A DNA stretch of 64,000 nucleotides from Symbiodinium natans. Its lineage: Eukaryota; Sar; Dinophyceae; Suessiales; Symbiodiniaceae. A program made the position numbers and the translations under genes. The stretch spans positions 186,001 through 250,000 of the forward strand of contig CAJNDS010002629.1 in the NCBI GenBank assembly GCA_905221605.1. The letters are read 5' to 3'. Below are positions 32,545-44,300 of the stretch, piece by piece. Numbering within the stretch: position 1 is the first letter of the stretch; the number at the start of each line of letters is the position of its first letter. A model generated the notes under the pieces. The model searched no databases, had not been told where the DNA came from, and was given only the letters and a program-made list of their open reading frames with translations.

Positions 32545-32993
32545 AACTCGAGAAAAAAAGAGGGGGAGAGAACAATTCGCGGGCGGGTAGCTATCTCTCG
32601 AGCACAACCTGTGCACCATGCACGTTTTTTGCCCTACGCCGATTTGCAGTCTTGTGTTCTGAGCCGAGGGGGTCGACGGGGCACTCTGGGGGCTTGGGGT
32701 TGATAAACAAGGGGCTACAGTAACCCCTCAAGGAGAGTCGTCCAACGGGAAACGCCGACTTCAGAAAGGCACAAAGACCCTAGCCTGCCAGCTGAAGCAT
32801 CCAAAGCAGGAAAGACAGACGGAAATGAATGAAGAAACACACACACACACACCGACACACACAATAGTGAAGTAAAGTCCAAGATATATGAAATCAACTA
32901 AAGAAGAAAAGAAACAGCGACAGAAACAACCAGAGAGAAAGAGGGAGGGAGAGAGACGAAGGCAAGAAGAGAGACAGAACGACGAAATGTGCC

Positions 32994-33030
32994 AGAAGAA
33001 GAAGAAGAAGAAGAAGAAGAAGAAGAAGAG
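32994..33030. repeat. (GAA)n microsatellite
   Basis: A pure GAA run in a purine-rich stretch (32900-33110). Confidence 0.9.
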
Positions 33031-34370
33031 GAGAGACGGGAGGAAAGAAAAGAAGAAACATCAGTAGAGTAGAGCAGGAAAAAGACAACAAGGGAGAGAG
33101 AGAGAGGAATAAGCAAAGCAAATTGGGGGCCTACCGACACAAGAACCACCTGGCAGCGTGCTCGATTCTGAAGAGGGTGCCCTTCATGACCTGCTGGGAA
33201 CTCCGCTGTGGGGAAGAAGAAAGAAAGAACTATAGACATTTACGACATATGCAGACAAAAAGAGACAAAAACAACGTTCATAAATCTACCAATGAGCCAA
33301 TGATAAAAGATTCGCATCTTTGCTCCAACCCCTGTCCATTGTCCTTGCCGCCCCTGGGCTTGATTCCAAGATTACTGTGACCCTGTACTTGCAGTCCACA
33401 GTCCCTTGTCTTTGTATCATGCCTTTTGTGCAAAGGCGTCAGATCACTCCGTTTGCACGTTTTTCTGCGGGGGCGGCTGGGAAAGGAGATGACGGACCCC
33501 TCGCCCTCCGGGATCATTCTGTTTGCAAAAGGAGAGGGCTGCAGCCACTCCGCCCCCGCAACCCCATGAATCTCCTCAAACCCCGGTGCATTCGCCTCGG
33601 AAATGGGGCAGGCCCTTCGATCATTTTGTTGGCAATTGGGGCCGCACCCCGATTGTCTTCAAGGACATGATTCTTTCGGATCAGTCTGCGCGTGCATGGC
33701 TGCGGCTGCAACCCTAAACTTAAACCTGAACGGAAACGGAAACATGTCGGCCCTCCGCGCCTTGAATCATACTCATGCAGATGGATACTTGTGCTCGCCT
33801 GATGCGGATCATTCTGTAAGGGCAAACGGCAATGTTTGACGTGATGTCCTTCGACTTGACTTGCTCTGGCCAATCAGGTTCCCACGCGTTCTGCAGAACA
33901 TGATCAATGTCTTCTCCGTGCTGATCGGAGCGGGCTGTAGAGTCGAAAGGCTTTGAAGTTAGCTTCCTGTAGGTTCGCCATAAGAACTCCTCAGCTCCGT
34001 CCCCTCAAGCAAAGACTCCACAGCTTCCTGCGTGGCAAAAGCTACCCCCCTCCGCCGCAACACCGAACCTTCAGCACCTGAGAAGTCCTCAAATGCCGTA
34101 ATCTGCCGCGCAATTGCGTACAACGCGAAAGCCAGGACTCTCCTGGGAGATGTGCTTCGAGGGCGGCGTGGAGGAGCTCTCGGAGGAGCGTTTCGCGATC
34201 CCGCTGTGGTACGGACATTCCGGGCGTTGTCGATCTGACAAGATTCCAGCTGATCGTAAGTTTGGGTTTGGCTCATTGGCTCATGGGCGAACTGAGAAGC
34301 GAAGCCATCGCGTCGGAGCCGGTCTTTCTATCTTCGGGCATAAGGTGGTCCAGGATTATTGGCGCCTTGA

Positions 34371-34375
34371 AGTTC
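34371..34375. repeat. Target site duplication, left copy (AGTTC)
   Basis: The five bases just before the left LTR are repeated exactly just after the right LTR (49242-49246). This is the 5-bp staggered-cut footprint expected of a copia-type integrase. Confidence 0.9.
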
Positions 34376-34483
34376 TGTTGTTACAGAAAGACATTTCATT
34401 ACTTACCGTTGTTCGCTCATGGCTCAAGAAAAAGGGCGTGTGCACGTTTCCCTAAATATTGGGGCTGTCTGCTGGTAACAATA
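34376..34483 (+). repeat. 5' LTR
   Basis: 108 bp, identical at every position to 49134-49241. It starts TGTTGTTAC and ends GTAACAATA, an imperfect terminal inverted repeat, so the ends are TG...TA rather than the usual TG...CA. It is very short for an element this size. It contains CCGT, ten bases, then TGGCTCAAG, which resembles the two ends of the dinoflagellate spliced leader at nearly the right spacing. Confidence 0.95.
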
Positions 34484-34495
34484 GGTTATCAGCCG
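34484..34495 (+). promoter_or_regulatory. Candidate primer binding site
   Basis: Directly inside the 5' LTR lies GGTTATCAGCCG. It resembles the TGGTATCAGAGC site of many copia elements, which pairs with the 3' end of initiator methionine tRNA, but it is offset and not identical. The position is right; the priming tRNA is unproven. Confidence 0.35.
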
Positions 34496-34524
34496 TAGTA
34501 CCACGCTAGTTTGACCACTCTGTG

Positions 34525-35274
34525 ATGACGGACCAAGCTCCGCTAGGTCCTGCAGGCATACCAGTCCCGGACGACGGAGCGAGCAACCTGAGCATGTCCT
34601 TTGATGGTAATGCTCCAGGTGAGGACGCCGCTCCCCGGGAGGGTGAGCTCCCGTTGACCACAACCGCACTAAGGCTACATGACCATAGGCTCTTTCAGAA
34701 GGGTGCAGTTTCCGAGGCCGGTGTCACCACCGGTGCCTCGAGCCGTCAGACTGCGTCCGCGCCTTGGCAGGTTGTGTCCCCTAGTGCTAGACAACCACCG
34801 GCCAGCCTTCCGATAGCAGCCGGAGGAAGCTCATCCCAAGATATTAGTCCGTCAGCCCAGAGTCTTTTCCCACCGACCTCCTCGACTATGAACAGTTTGA
34901 CAATCGGCGATCAGCGAATCCTGCAGAATCAAGCAAACATTAGCAATGTGTTTGTTCAGAACGACAGGTCGCCGTTACTCGAGCAAATAGCTGAACATCG
35001 CCACAATCAGATCATTGGTCAGATCGCAAACAATTTTCAGGAGCAACTCCAAGCAATGGGTATGAATGTCATGTCGGGAGTGTCACAACTCAGAGTTGAA
35101 CTTGCTCAGGCCGAAACCAGATTAGGTAGTGAGGAGACACAGGCCAGACAGAGATTGGCAACAGGTCAGTCGCAGCTTGACTCGCAGGCCAATGAGATCA
35201 ACGTGGCACGAGGTGAAGCTCAAGCTTTGGCCCAAAGACTAAGCGCTGCTGAGAGCCACGCTGACGCTGCGTGA
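34525..35274 (+). CDS. Gag N-terminal ORF, ending in a possible +1 frameshift site
   Basis: 249 residues from ATG 34525, only 41 bases after the LTR. The first half is Ser/Pro/Ala-rich and disordered-looking. The second half (from ERSPLLEQIAEHRHNQ-like sequence near residue 150) becomes a coiled coil (LRVELAQAETRLGSEETQAR, then ARGEAQALAQRLSAAESHADAA). It stops at GCG-TGA (35269-35274). The next ORF, one base forward, is open from 35243 and continues the same coiled-coil character (DQLHQAEAKAVSNADLL). This suggests one Gag protein interrupted by a programmed +1 shift; a one-base indel is the alternative. Independent start at ATG 35333 (GAA ATG G context) is also possible. Confidence 0.7.
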   Translation: MTDQAPLGPAGIPVPDDGASNLSMSFDGNAPGEDAAPREGELPLTTTALRLHDHRLFQKGAVSEAGVTTGASSRQTASAPWQVVSPSARQPPASLPIAAGGSSSQDISPSAQSLFPPTSSTMNSLTIGDQRILQNQANISNVFVQNDRSPLLEQIAEHRHNQIIGQIANNFQEQLQAMGMNVMSGVSQLRVELAQAETRLGSEETQARQRLATGQSQLDSQANEINVARGEAQALAQRLSAAESHADAA

Positions 35275-35276
35275 TC
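35269..35276 (+). promoter_or_regulatory. Candidate programmed +1 ribosomal frameshift site (GCG-TGA)
   Basis: The zero-frame ends GCG TGA; skipping the T gives GCG then GAT CAA CTT in the frame of the giant ORF. A sense codon followed by a stop in the A site is the antizyme arrangement, and GCG-UGA-C is, as I recall, the yeast OAZ1 site. The two frames overlap by only about 32 bases (35243-35274), so any productive shift must occur here. Confidence 0.5.
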
Positions 35277-35332
35277 AACTTCACCAAGCGGAAGCTAAGG
35301 CCGTCAGCAACGCGGATCTCCTCAATGCTGAA

Positions 35333-38300
35333 ATGGACAGTGCCCGTGTCGCCGCTGCTCAGGCAACACATGCAGTTCAGGCGACATCTGAGGTTGAGAT
35401 TTCACGCTTGACTGCTGAAGTTAGGGATTTCAGGGTGATGATGAGTCACGAGTCAGAGAAGAGAAAGATGGCTGAAAAGGAGAATGCTGAACTGAAATCG
35501 CAGCTAAACCAGGCCATCGCGGCTCTGCAGGCTCATGCAAGCGCAACGGGGTCCGCCCCATCTGCGCCACCGGGTCTGATCCCTACCTATCCCATCAATA
35601 CTCCGCCTCAGGACGCCAAAGGGTCAAGGCCCCGACGCCACCCTGACGGGGGAGGCCCTGATGGAGATGATGACGGCAGCGATGATGATGACTCGAGCAG
35701 CAGTCATAAGAAGAAAAAGAGCAAGAAGAAAGACAAGAAAAACAAGAAGAGGGATTCCAGTTCCTCTTCTGATCTCTCGCCCAAGCAGCTCAAGGCAATC
35801 ATCAAGCAACTTGCCAAAGGAAAGACTAACGAGAAGGAGGAAGTTGATGAGGATGTAAACAAGACCAAATCCAAGGAGGCCGAGAAGATCCTGTTCCCCA
35901 AGTTCCCGACACCTGAACAGTACAGGAACTGGCGAATTAGGGTTCGTGAAGCTGTAGTTGCAGCGTCCAATAAGCCGGATGAAGCTTTTGAATGGCTTTC
36001 GAAGGTATGGGACAAGGACTCTAAGGAAGAAGAGTTAAGGGACACAGGTGGCTTCTCTACTCTCGATGCCAAGGTCTTGTCGGCAGTGACAAATGTCCTT
36101 GAAGGTGACTTCGCGCGCCAAATGGACACCCTCAAGGAGAGGGAGGCTCACGCCGGGAGGCTAGTGAGGGGTAGACAAATCCTGTTTCTCCTTCATCAGC
36201 ACTTTGCTACAAACATCCTACACAATTCCGTGTATGACATGGAAGACCTCCTTTCAGTGACATTGGTAAACGAAAACCTTGTGATGTTCGTTAGGAACTG
36301 GGATACGGTGCTTTCAGGCATTCAGACCACCCCTGAAGACAAGGTTCTCGAACCGCTCTTTCATAGGCAGGTAAAGAAATGCAAAGCACTTCAGCACGAT
36401 ATTGCCATCTATGAAAGGGCTGCCGAAGGCTCCAGTGAAAGATCGTTTAAATTTCTCTACGACGCCGCCAATAGCCACTTGAATCGAAAAAGGCTCGAGA
36501 GGAACCGGGAGCGGATTGCCAAGCAAACTGGAGCTCCTGCTGTTCCTACTGCGCCTGCACCCAAGAAAGTACCCAAAGGGTTTTGCATCTCTTTTGTCAA
36601 GAACGGCAGTTGCAAGAATGGTGGCAGTTGTAAATACAAGCACCAGACGCCCAGCGGACGTGGCAGATCGCAGTCACCCGGCGGAGGCCGAGGGAGAAGT
36701 CCTTCAAGACCCAACTCCCCGTCAGGAAAGCCTCGAGTGTGCAAGTTCTACAAACAAGGTCGTTGCGACCGTGGAGAGAATTGCAAATTCATGCACACCG
36801 GAAAGCCAGGTGCCGCTGCTACACCCGACGGAAGTCAGAAGGGATCTGCGCGCCCTGACAAGGGCAAGGACAAGAAGAAGAAGAAGGAACGCAAGGGCTC
36901 CAGGGCTAGCTCCAAGGGTTCTAAGGGAAGCAAGGGTTCGAAAGGATCACATGGCTCCGGGAACTCGAAGGGCTCAGCTCGAAGGAGGAGTGGCGGACCT
37001 TCTCTCCCTGCAGCAGTTTGCCTTCTAGGAGCAATGATGGCCGGCACGGCTTCCCAAGCCGACGCTTTTACTCTCCGGAAGGATGAGTCGTACTGGCCCC
37101 CTCAGTGTTCCACTGACATGCGTTTGGCGCTACCAGCAGTGTCTTTTGACAACAGCCCAATGTACATCAACTTCCCACTCAGAGATGGAGAGCTTAAGTT
37201 CCCTGTTGAGAATCCTCAGCGCAGGTATGACAAGAAGTGGTCTGTTGACTACATTCCCAAGCCAGACAATCAATCCACCAGAGATGCACTTATGGCCGCT
37301 CGCATGTTGAGAGCTACGGTCAAAGACAGTCTGGAGGACAAACCAAGCCGTTGCAATTACTGTTGCGATACGGAGTTTGGTTGCAACTATTGCATTCCAA
37401 AAGGGTTGAGAGTGTCTTGTCCCGCTAAGGTTCAACTATCATCAGAATCGCCACCCATCGAATGGATTGGTGACACAGGGAGTGCTCAGGATCTCATCTC
37501 AGAGCGGGAGCTTGTGAATCTGCATCCGTACGAATCGGACTGCCCAATCAACATTTGCACTGCGAATGGACCGAGTTACGCAGGCACGCAATGTGATGTA
37601 GGGATACCATCCCTCAACAGCATAGCCAAGCCTTATGTTCTCCCCGACACTCCCAATGTTCTTTCAGTAGGACAGAGATGCATGGATCTGGGTTACGACT
37701 TCATTTGGAAAGGATTTCAGAGACCCTATTTCAGGAGTCCGGGAGGTGACAAGGTTTTCCTTGATGTGAAGGATAACGTTCCGTACTTGAAGTCTTGGAA
37801 GGAGGGTATCGCTTGTCCTGCCCATTCAAGACACGAGTCTACTCGGATCGATACGGATGATGCTGTTGAGACCATCACCAACCCTGAACAGATTGCCGCG
37901 CAACTTATCCAGGAGCAGGATTTCTCCCATCAGGCATGCTTGCGATTGCTGAAGGACTCAAACTTTAAGCAATCTAGGTTCAACAGGAAAGCCATCAAAC
38001 CGAAGGACAGTAAGGACTCGAAGTACATGATTTTCGGGGCTTTTTCACATGGGGGGATGCAAGGGATAACCAATCGCACTCATTCCTACCCCAAGGTGAT
38101 TAAGTACCTTCTGTCCTATCTTAAACATCATGGAGCGGATGGCCCAATAACATCGATTGCTGTCAATCAGAACTCAGGCGTTAAAATGCACAAGGATGTC
38201 AACAATCACCGTGAACACCTCAACTACACCATTGCAGTCGGCGATTTCACCGGAGGCGAATTGTGGATTCACGATGACACCATCCGGAAGGATGAGCCAG

Positions 38301-41300
38301 GTTGCATCAACAAGATCGCCCCCACTGGTGCCAAACTGGGAGGTCGTTTGCACAGGTCGAAGTCGAAGATCATTTCCTTCGATCCAAAGACTTTCCATTG
38401 CGTCACTCCCTGGAAGGGCGAGCGTTGGAGCATCACGGGATACGTCAATCGCGCTGTGCACAGGCTGGATTCGCATCAGCTAGAGAAGCTTAAGTCACTG
38501 GGGTTCTTGCTGCCGAAACAGAAGAACTTCCCTCCAGCAGTGCCTGCGGAAATCGATGAGGAGATGACTCTTTACGAGTTAGCTACTATGGATCCTCCAG
38601 CTCCGGCCCCAGAACCGAAAAGCAAGCCTAAAGTGAAGTTGAAAAAAAAGCCTGAGGAACCCTCAGACAAGAAGAAGATTGCCAAAGAAGCCTCCAAAGC
38701 CGAACCACCTTCGGATGAACCAGATTGGTCAAAAGTCGAGGGGTTATTGAAAGAAGCTGTTGCCCCCATCCCTTCATCTCCGGATGAAGAGTTCCTTGAT
38801 AAAACGGAACTGATCAGGTCGCCGAAACCCGATTCAGGTGAGCCGAGCGTCCTCCCTCCTCCTCCGGAAGGAGAGAGGCATGCTCCAGATGGGGATCCTG
38901 GTGAGGGTAGTGGTGGGGAAGGCAAGAGGTCGAGGCGCATTGAGAATTTGAAGAAAGAAGCCAAGTCAGCGGCGCATCTCATGACGCACCTTCCCAAAAA
39001 TCCATTCTGTGATGTTTGCCAAAGAGCTAAGATGTACAAGCCGCCTTCGTACCAAACGGATGGCTGGCACAGCGTCGAAGCTAAGGCGTTTGGAGACCAT
39101 ATCACTGCGGATCACATCATTGTGTACCGTGATAGGGATACGGTTATAGAAGAATCCAGATTGGCCCTCGTACTGAAGGATGTTGCGACTTCTTTTACGT
39201 ATGCCTACCCTTCAGCACTGAGGTCAGAGGATGAGTGCATTGCAGCATTGCAACATTTCGTTTCCTCCTCTGACGAGGTAGGGGTATTCTACAGCGATCA
39301 AGCTAAAGAACTCATCTCTGCCGCCAAGTTCTTAGGTTGGAGACATGAACAATCCAAAGCGTATATTCATCAATCCAACGCGATCGCAGAACGCGCAGTG
39401 CGCGCCACCACCGAGGGTACTAGGAGCAATTTGCTTCAGGCCGGGCTCTCGCATGTGTACTGGCCACAGGCTCTCGAGCATGCGTGTACCGCTGTGAATA
39501 TAAGTAACCCCCATGGGGCGAAGTTTACACCGTGGTTCAAGCGTTTCGGGAGCCAGTTCCCGGGAAAGGTCATTCCCTTTGGTTGCAGAATCGACTATTG
39601 GGTTGGACCCAAGAAAAAGCGCAAGAATCGTGAAAGGTTCGAGCCAACTGCTGAACCAGGTGTTTTCGTGGGATATCATTTTCAGCCGGGCATGAAATGG
39701 AAGCACGAGGTATTGGTTCTTTCACTGAAAGAGTTAAATCGACAGGACTTCCATGAATGCATCAAGCCCATAAGAGCATACCAGTTCAAGGTGCCTGAAG
39801 GTGATTTCACTTTTCCCATGAAACAGAGGTACGAACGTGTGCAACAAGGTCTCGCTGCCGATGCCCTCGAGCGACCAGCGACGGAGTCACTCCACAATCA
39901 GGACGCTGAGCCCTCAGCTGAACAGGCCGCTGAAGCTTCTGACGCCGACCGGAAGGTTGAGCCCCCTAAAGTTCTTCACCCCAAAACCGGCAAGGAGATT
40001 CCTCTGCCGGAAGGTGGGAGGTACTATGATTCGGGGGGTACACTAGGTCGTCGCTACGGGGGGACTAGAGGTTCTAGAAAGCCGGACAGCATTCCGAGCG
40101 ATCTATGGGTCCGTCTCTCTAAAGCACAAAAGGAGAAGGCCATTGATGATGAGGCTCGAGAGCAAGCTTTGAGAGATCTCGAGGCCCGAGAAACTCCCTC
40201 GTCAAGTAGCAGCGCCAGGCCATCTGCAGTAGCTAATCCGGTTAAAGATGAATGGACAATTCGGGGGGATAAGCTCATCCGCTTTCACTACTCTCCGAGA
40301 CGTGAACTGTTCTCCCCTCATCTCACTGATTGTCCTGTTCCTATCTCCGCTCTTGGTAAAGAGAGATTGACCAAAATCATGCCAATTGGAGGTAAGGACA
40401 TCATAGCCGATTGTGATGAATGGCGTCATGTACGCAAGCGCAACAAGAAGCTCAGCTTCAAATGGGTTGGTCGTACTGAGTTCGACATCCTTACCAAACC
40501 CCACACTTCGGAAGAAGCTGTTAAAGATTTCCCATGTATGCCTACGGTTCCCATGTCCAATCATCAACATAGGGACAAGATCCCTGTTTCCCGCGCTCTT
40601 ACTGCCGAGCAAGTTCAGGAAGCTATGGCTATGGTTGCCAGGCCAGTAGGAAGAAAAGAGCTGTTAGCTGATCCTCAGGCCCAAGCTTCTCTTGACGTTG
40701 AATGGGAAAAGTTGATGAAGAAGAAAGCCTGGGACATGTCATCTGTTCGTGAATGGGAAGAAGTCTCTAAAGAGGCAGCCAAAAGAGGAAAGAAGGCCCA
40801 CGTTGGCAAAATCTTTGAAATCTGCGTGGAAAAGGGCAGTGAGCTTCCTAAAGGGAATCCCTTACGGAAGTTCAAGGGTAGGACCGTCTTTCAGGGCAAC
40901 AATGTGAAGGACGAGAACAATGACACCGCTCTCTTTAGTGAGCTGGGCTCTAGTCCCGCCACCATGGAAGCGGGTAAGGTTCTCGACGCCTATGGCCATG
41001 CCCCCGGCCACGATGTGGAACAGGGGGATGGTAAACAGGCGTACACGCAAACGACTCTGAAAGGCGCTGACACTTGGGTCAGGCTCCCACGTGAGCGTTG
41101 GCCTAAGGAGTGGGTCGGCAAGTTTAGGGACCCCGTCGTCCGCCTCAGATTGGCTCTTTACGGGCACCCAGACAGCGGGGGCTTCTGGGAGCAACATTGC
41201 GAAAAGCGCTTGCGGGAGGTTGGTTTTGAGCTCGTGTTTCCCGCTGCATGGCCATCTGTCTTTTATCATCCCACATTGAAGCTTTTATTAGCCGTGTATG

Positions 41301-44300
41301 TAGATGATTTCAAGATGGCCGGGCCAAAAGAGAACCTAGCCAAGGGTTGGGAACTCATCGGCTCTCGCATCGATATGGATACACCTACTCCCATCGGAAG
41401 ATATCTGGGATGTGAACACTTATCTCAGTCTTCATCGCTTGGAAAAGCCGATCATCCTTTTGCGCATGTCTTCGACAAATCCCTTCCTGATCCCGCTGCC
41501 AAACCTGCCACTGCCGCAGCCAAAGAAGATTTCACCGAATACTACCCTGAAGAAGGGATGGTTGTCCGACATCACGTTCAGCCCCGCAAGGCGTTGTTCA
41601 AGCCTCGCGCGGCGGAAGCCGTCGCACTTGACCTTAGTCCGCACAGACTCACATTGATGCGCCCTCTAGGTTCTGAGGCCGCGCCAGACGAGCTCTGGGA
41701 CACGGGGGGTGCTAAGCACAAACGTGATCACTTATGGACAGGTGCTACTTATCTTGCCGCCAACGGTCACACCGAGCGTTCCGCAATGGCAGCCGTGAAA
41801 AAGATTAGAGACAAACTTAATGCCAAGAAAGCAGCCCGCAAACACGCTTTCTATGATGTCAATCAGTTGAGTGATCATCAGGGTTGTATGTATGCTAAGA
41901 CCAGACAAGTCGTCTATGACATGAGTTCCTTCTTGCAGCAGGCCATCGACCGCTACAAAGAACTCACTGGTCCCGAGTGGCATAACCTTAAAAAGGTATC
42001 AACGCCCTTCTATGATGACAAAATCGCTCGCCCCACTGACGCGGAGGCTGAACCCAAAGGCAAGCTTGCTCCTATTGCGAGTCGTGTGCTCATGAAGTTG
42101 CTGTTCGCAGCAAGGATGGCTCGTTATGACTTATTACGTGCTGTCCAGGGTTTAGCTAGCCGGGTCACTAAGTGGTCTGCCGACTGTGACAAGGCACTGC
42201 ACAGACTCATGTGTTATGTGGCGTCCACTCTTGACCATCGAATGACCTGCTTTATAGGAGACTCCCTTGATAAGTGTAAGCTCTGGCTGTTCGCTGATTC
42301 TGATCACGCAGGCGAACATGACAACAAAAGCACTTCAGGAGGTTTCCTCGCGTTGGTAGGACCCAACACCTACTTTCCCTTGTCCGCTTTTAGCAAAAAG
42401 CAAACGAGCACCGCGCTTAGTTCCACTGAAGCAGAAGTCGTATGTGCGAACGTTACTCTGCGAGCCTTGGGTCTTCCTTCATCTGCACTATGGAGCGTGC
42501 TCCTGAACGCGGGGGGGGATACAGCTCCCAAGCCTCTTCGTAGTGACATTGCTAAGCACGATTTCAAACCCAAATCTTATCCTTTCCAGGGAATCTCGAC
42601 CATCAACAAGACAGGACGTCATCTCCTTGCAGACGGAAGGATTGTGGAGTTTTTTAGCAAAAGTAGCTCTTTACCCTTTCCCGTTGAGCTGACTAGTCAC
42701 CCTATTAGGGATCTTTGGTTACTCCAAAAGGGGAAGTGGACTTTGCATCAAAGGGCGGTTGCTTGGGAAGAATTGGATGAAGACGAACGCACTCTGCCTC
42801 CAGATGATTTCGAGTATGGCATCCTCGTGTATAGAAGGTCCACCGCAGAATACCGCCGCCACGCGGAAGCGGAGGCCATCCTTCAGAGGGAAGCCGAGGG
42901 CATAAGGGGTTCGGGGGGTGGTGTCGATACTGAGGTTGGAGTCACTAGGAAACCTTGCGACTTCGGACTAATAATGTCTGTGCCTCATTCGATTCAGCCA
43001 GTTGTCTTAGAGGATAATCAGGCCACCATCCGCATCCTAGAGTCTGGAAAATCCCCAGCCTTCCGTCATTCTGACAAGACTCAAAGAATCAATTTAGGAT
43101 GGATCGCAGAGCAGTTTCGTAGGAAGCACTATGACCTTGCTTACATCAACACCAATCTTCAAGCTGCTGACATCCTTACAAAACCCTTTACCAATGCTGA
43201 AAAGTGGCGAAATGCCTTGCTATTGATGGGAATCACTCAGCGGAAGCTCGAGAGCCGTAAGGCTACACCGGCCAGCGTTCCGCCACCCGCCGTTGCGAGC
43301 GACTCGAGGCCCGACAGCAAAACGAAGCGGGTCATTATAGAGGTTTGCTGTAGTGATGACTCCATCATTGGGGAAATAGCTCATCATGAGTTTCCCGAGT
43401 GTAAGGTAGTTAGAGTCACCGAAAGCATGGACCTTAACTCACCAGATACCCGTAGAGCCATCATCGACATTGCTAAAGAACACCACCGAGCTGGCGCTCG
43501 TGTTCTAACATGGGTTAGCTTGCCTTGCACTGGTGGCAGTCAATGGACTAGAATCAACCTTAAGGTTCCCAAAAATAGAGATGCTGTGCTTGATGCCAGA
43601 AGAAAGTTCAAGAAGTTGTGGGCATCATTCGTTGATCTTTCTCAGGGCCTTGATAAGGCGTCCGTCGACTACTGTGTTGAATGGCCAAGGGACTGTGAGT
43701 ATTGGGGATGGGACAAAGTGAGGAAGTGGCTTGATAGGCATCCGTTTGTTTATGCCAAATTTGATGGTTGCAGGTTCGGATTGCATAACAAGAAGGGTGT
43801 TCCCGTGAAAAAGCCGTGGTGTGTTGCCACTACCCTTCAAACAGTGTACAATCGTCTCAATGACAAAAAGTGCACTCGTAGCCACGAGCATGCTAAATGC
43901 CTGAAGGAATCAGAAAATTACAGTAAACCTCTTGCACGGGCTATTCACAAAGCCTTTAAGGAAGTGAACTCCTCTGCAGCGGCTAGATCAAGCTCCCCTG
44001 TAGTCCCAGCGTGCCCAGCCATCATCACCTCGCCGACCATGACCGAGTTTCTGACTGACGAGGAACGCCAGCAGCGTGTCGCGGAGTTCAAGCAAGCGCT
44101 AGTGGACCCCGACCGCCTGGCTGACGCCATGGCTGGCATCCTTCTTCCACGGAGTTTCAGTGACCTGGCGGAAGCTGTGGTTGAGCCACAGGATGACGAT
44201 GCTGACGACGACTTATTTCTCGGCACAATTCCCATCTACCGCTGGCGGGAGCTGCGTGAAGAGGACCCTTCGTCCCATTGGACGGTGCTTTACGAGCGAT

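Larger units (their letters stand above)
28357..34370. other. Stretch without a supported gene; microsatellites
   Basis: No convincing CDS. It holds GT/TGTGTT arrays (30391-30408, 30645-30745), AC runs (32071-32085, about 32840-32870), a GA run (32520-32544) and a GAA run (32994-33030). A minus-strand ORF at 33959-34276 (FALYAIARQITAFEDFSG) is exon-like but unrecognised. It ends about 95 bases before the retrotransposon insertion. Confidence 0.4.

Noticed and set aside
34114..34455. 113-codon ORF running into the 5' LTR
   Set aside because: Its end is created by the LTR insertion and no motif is seen upstream.
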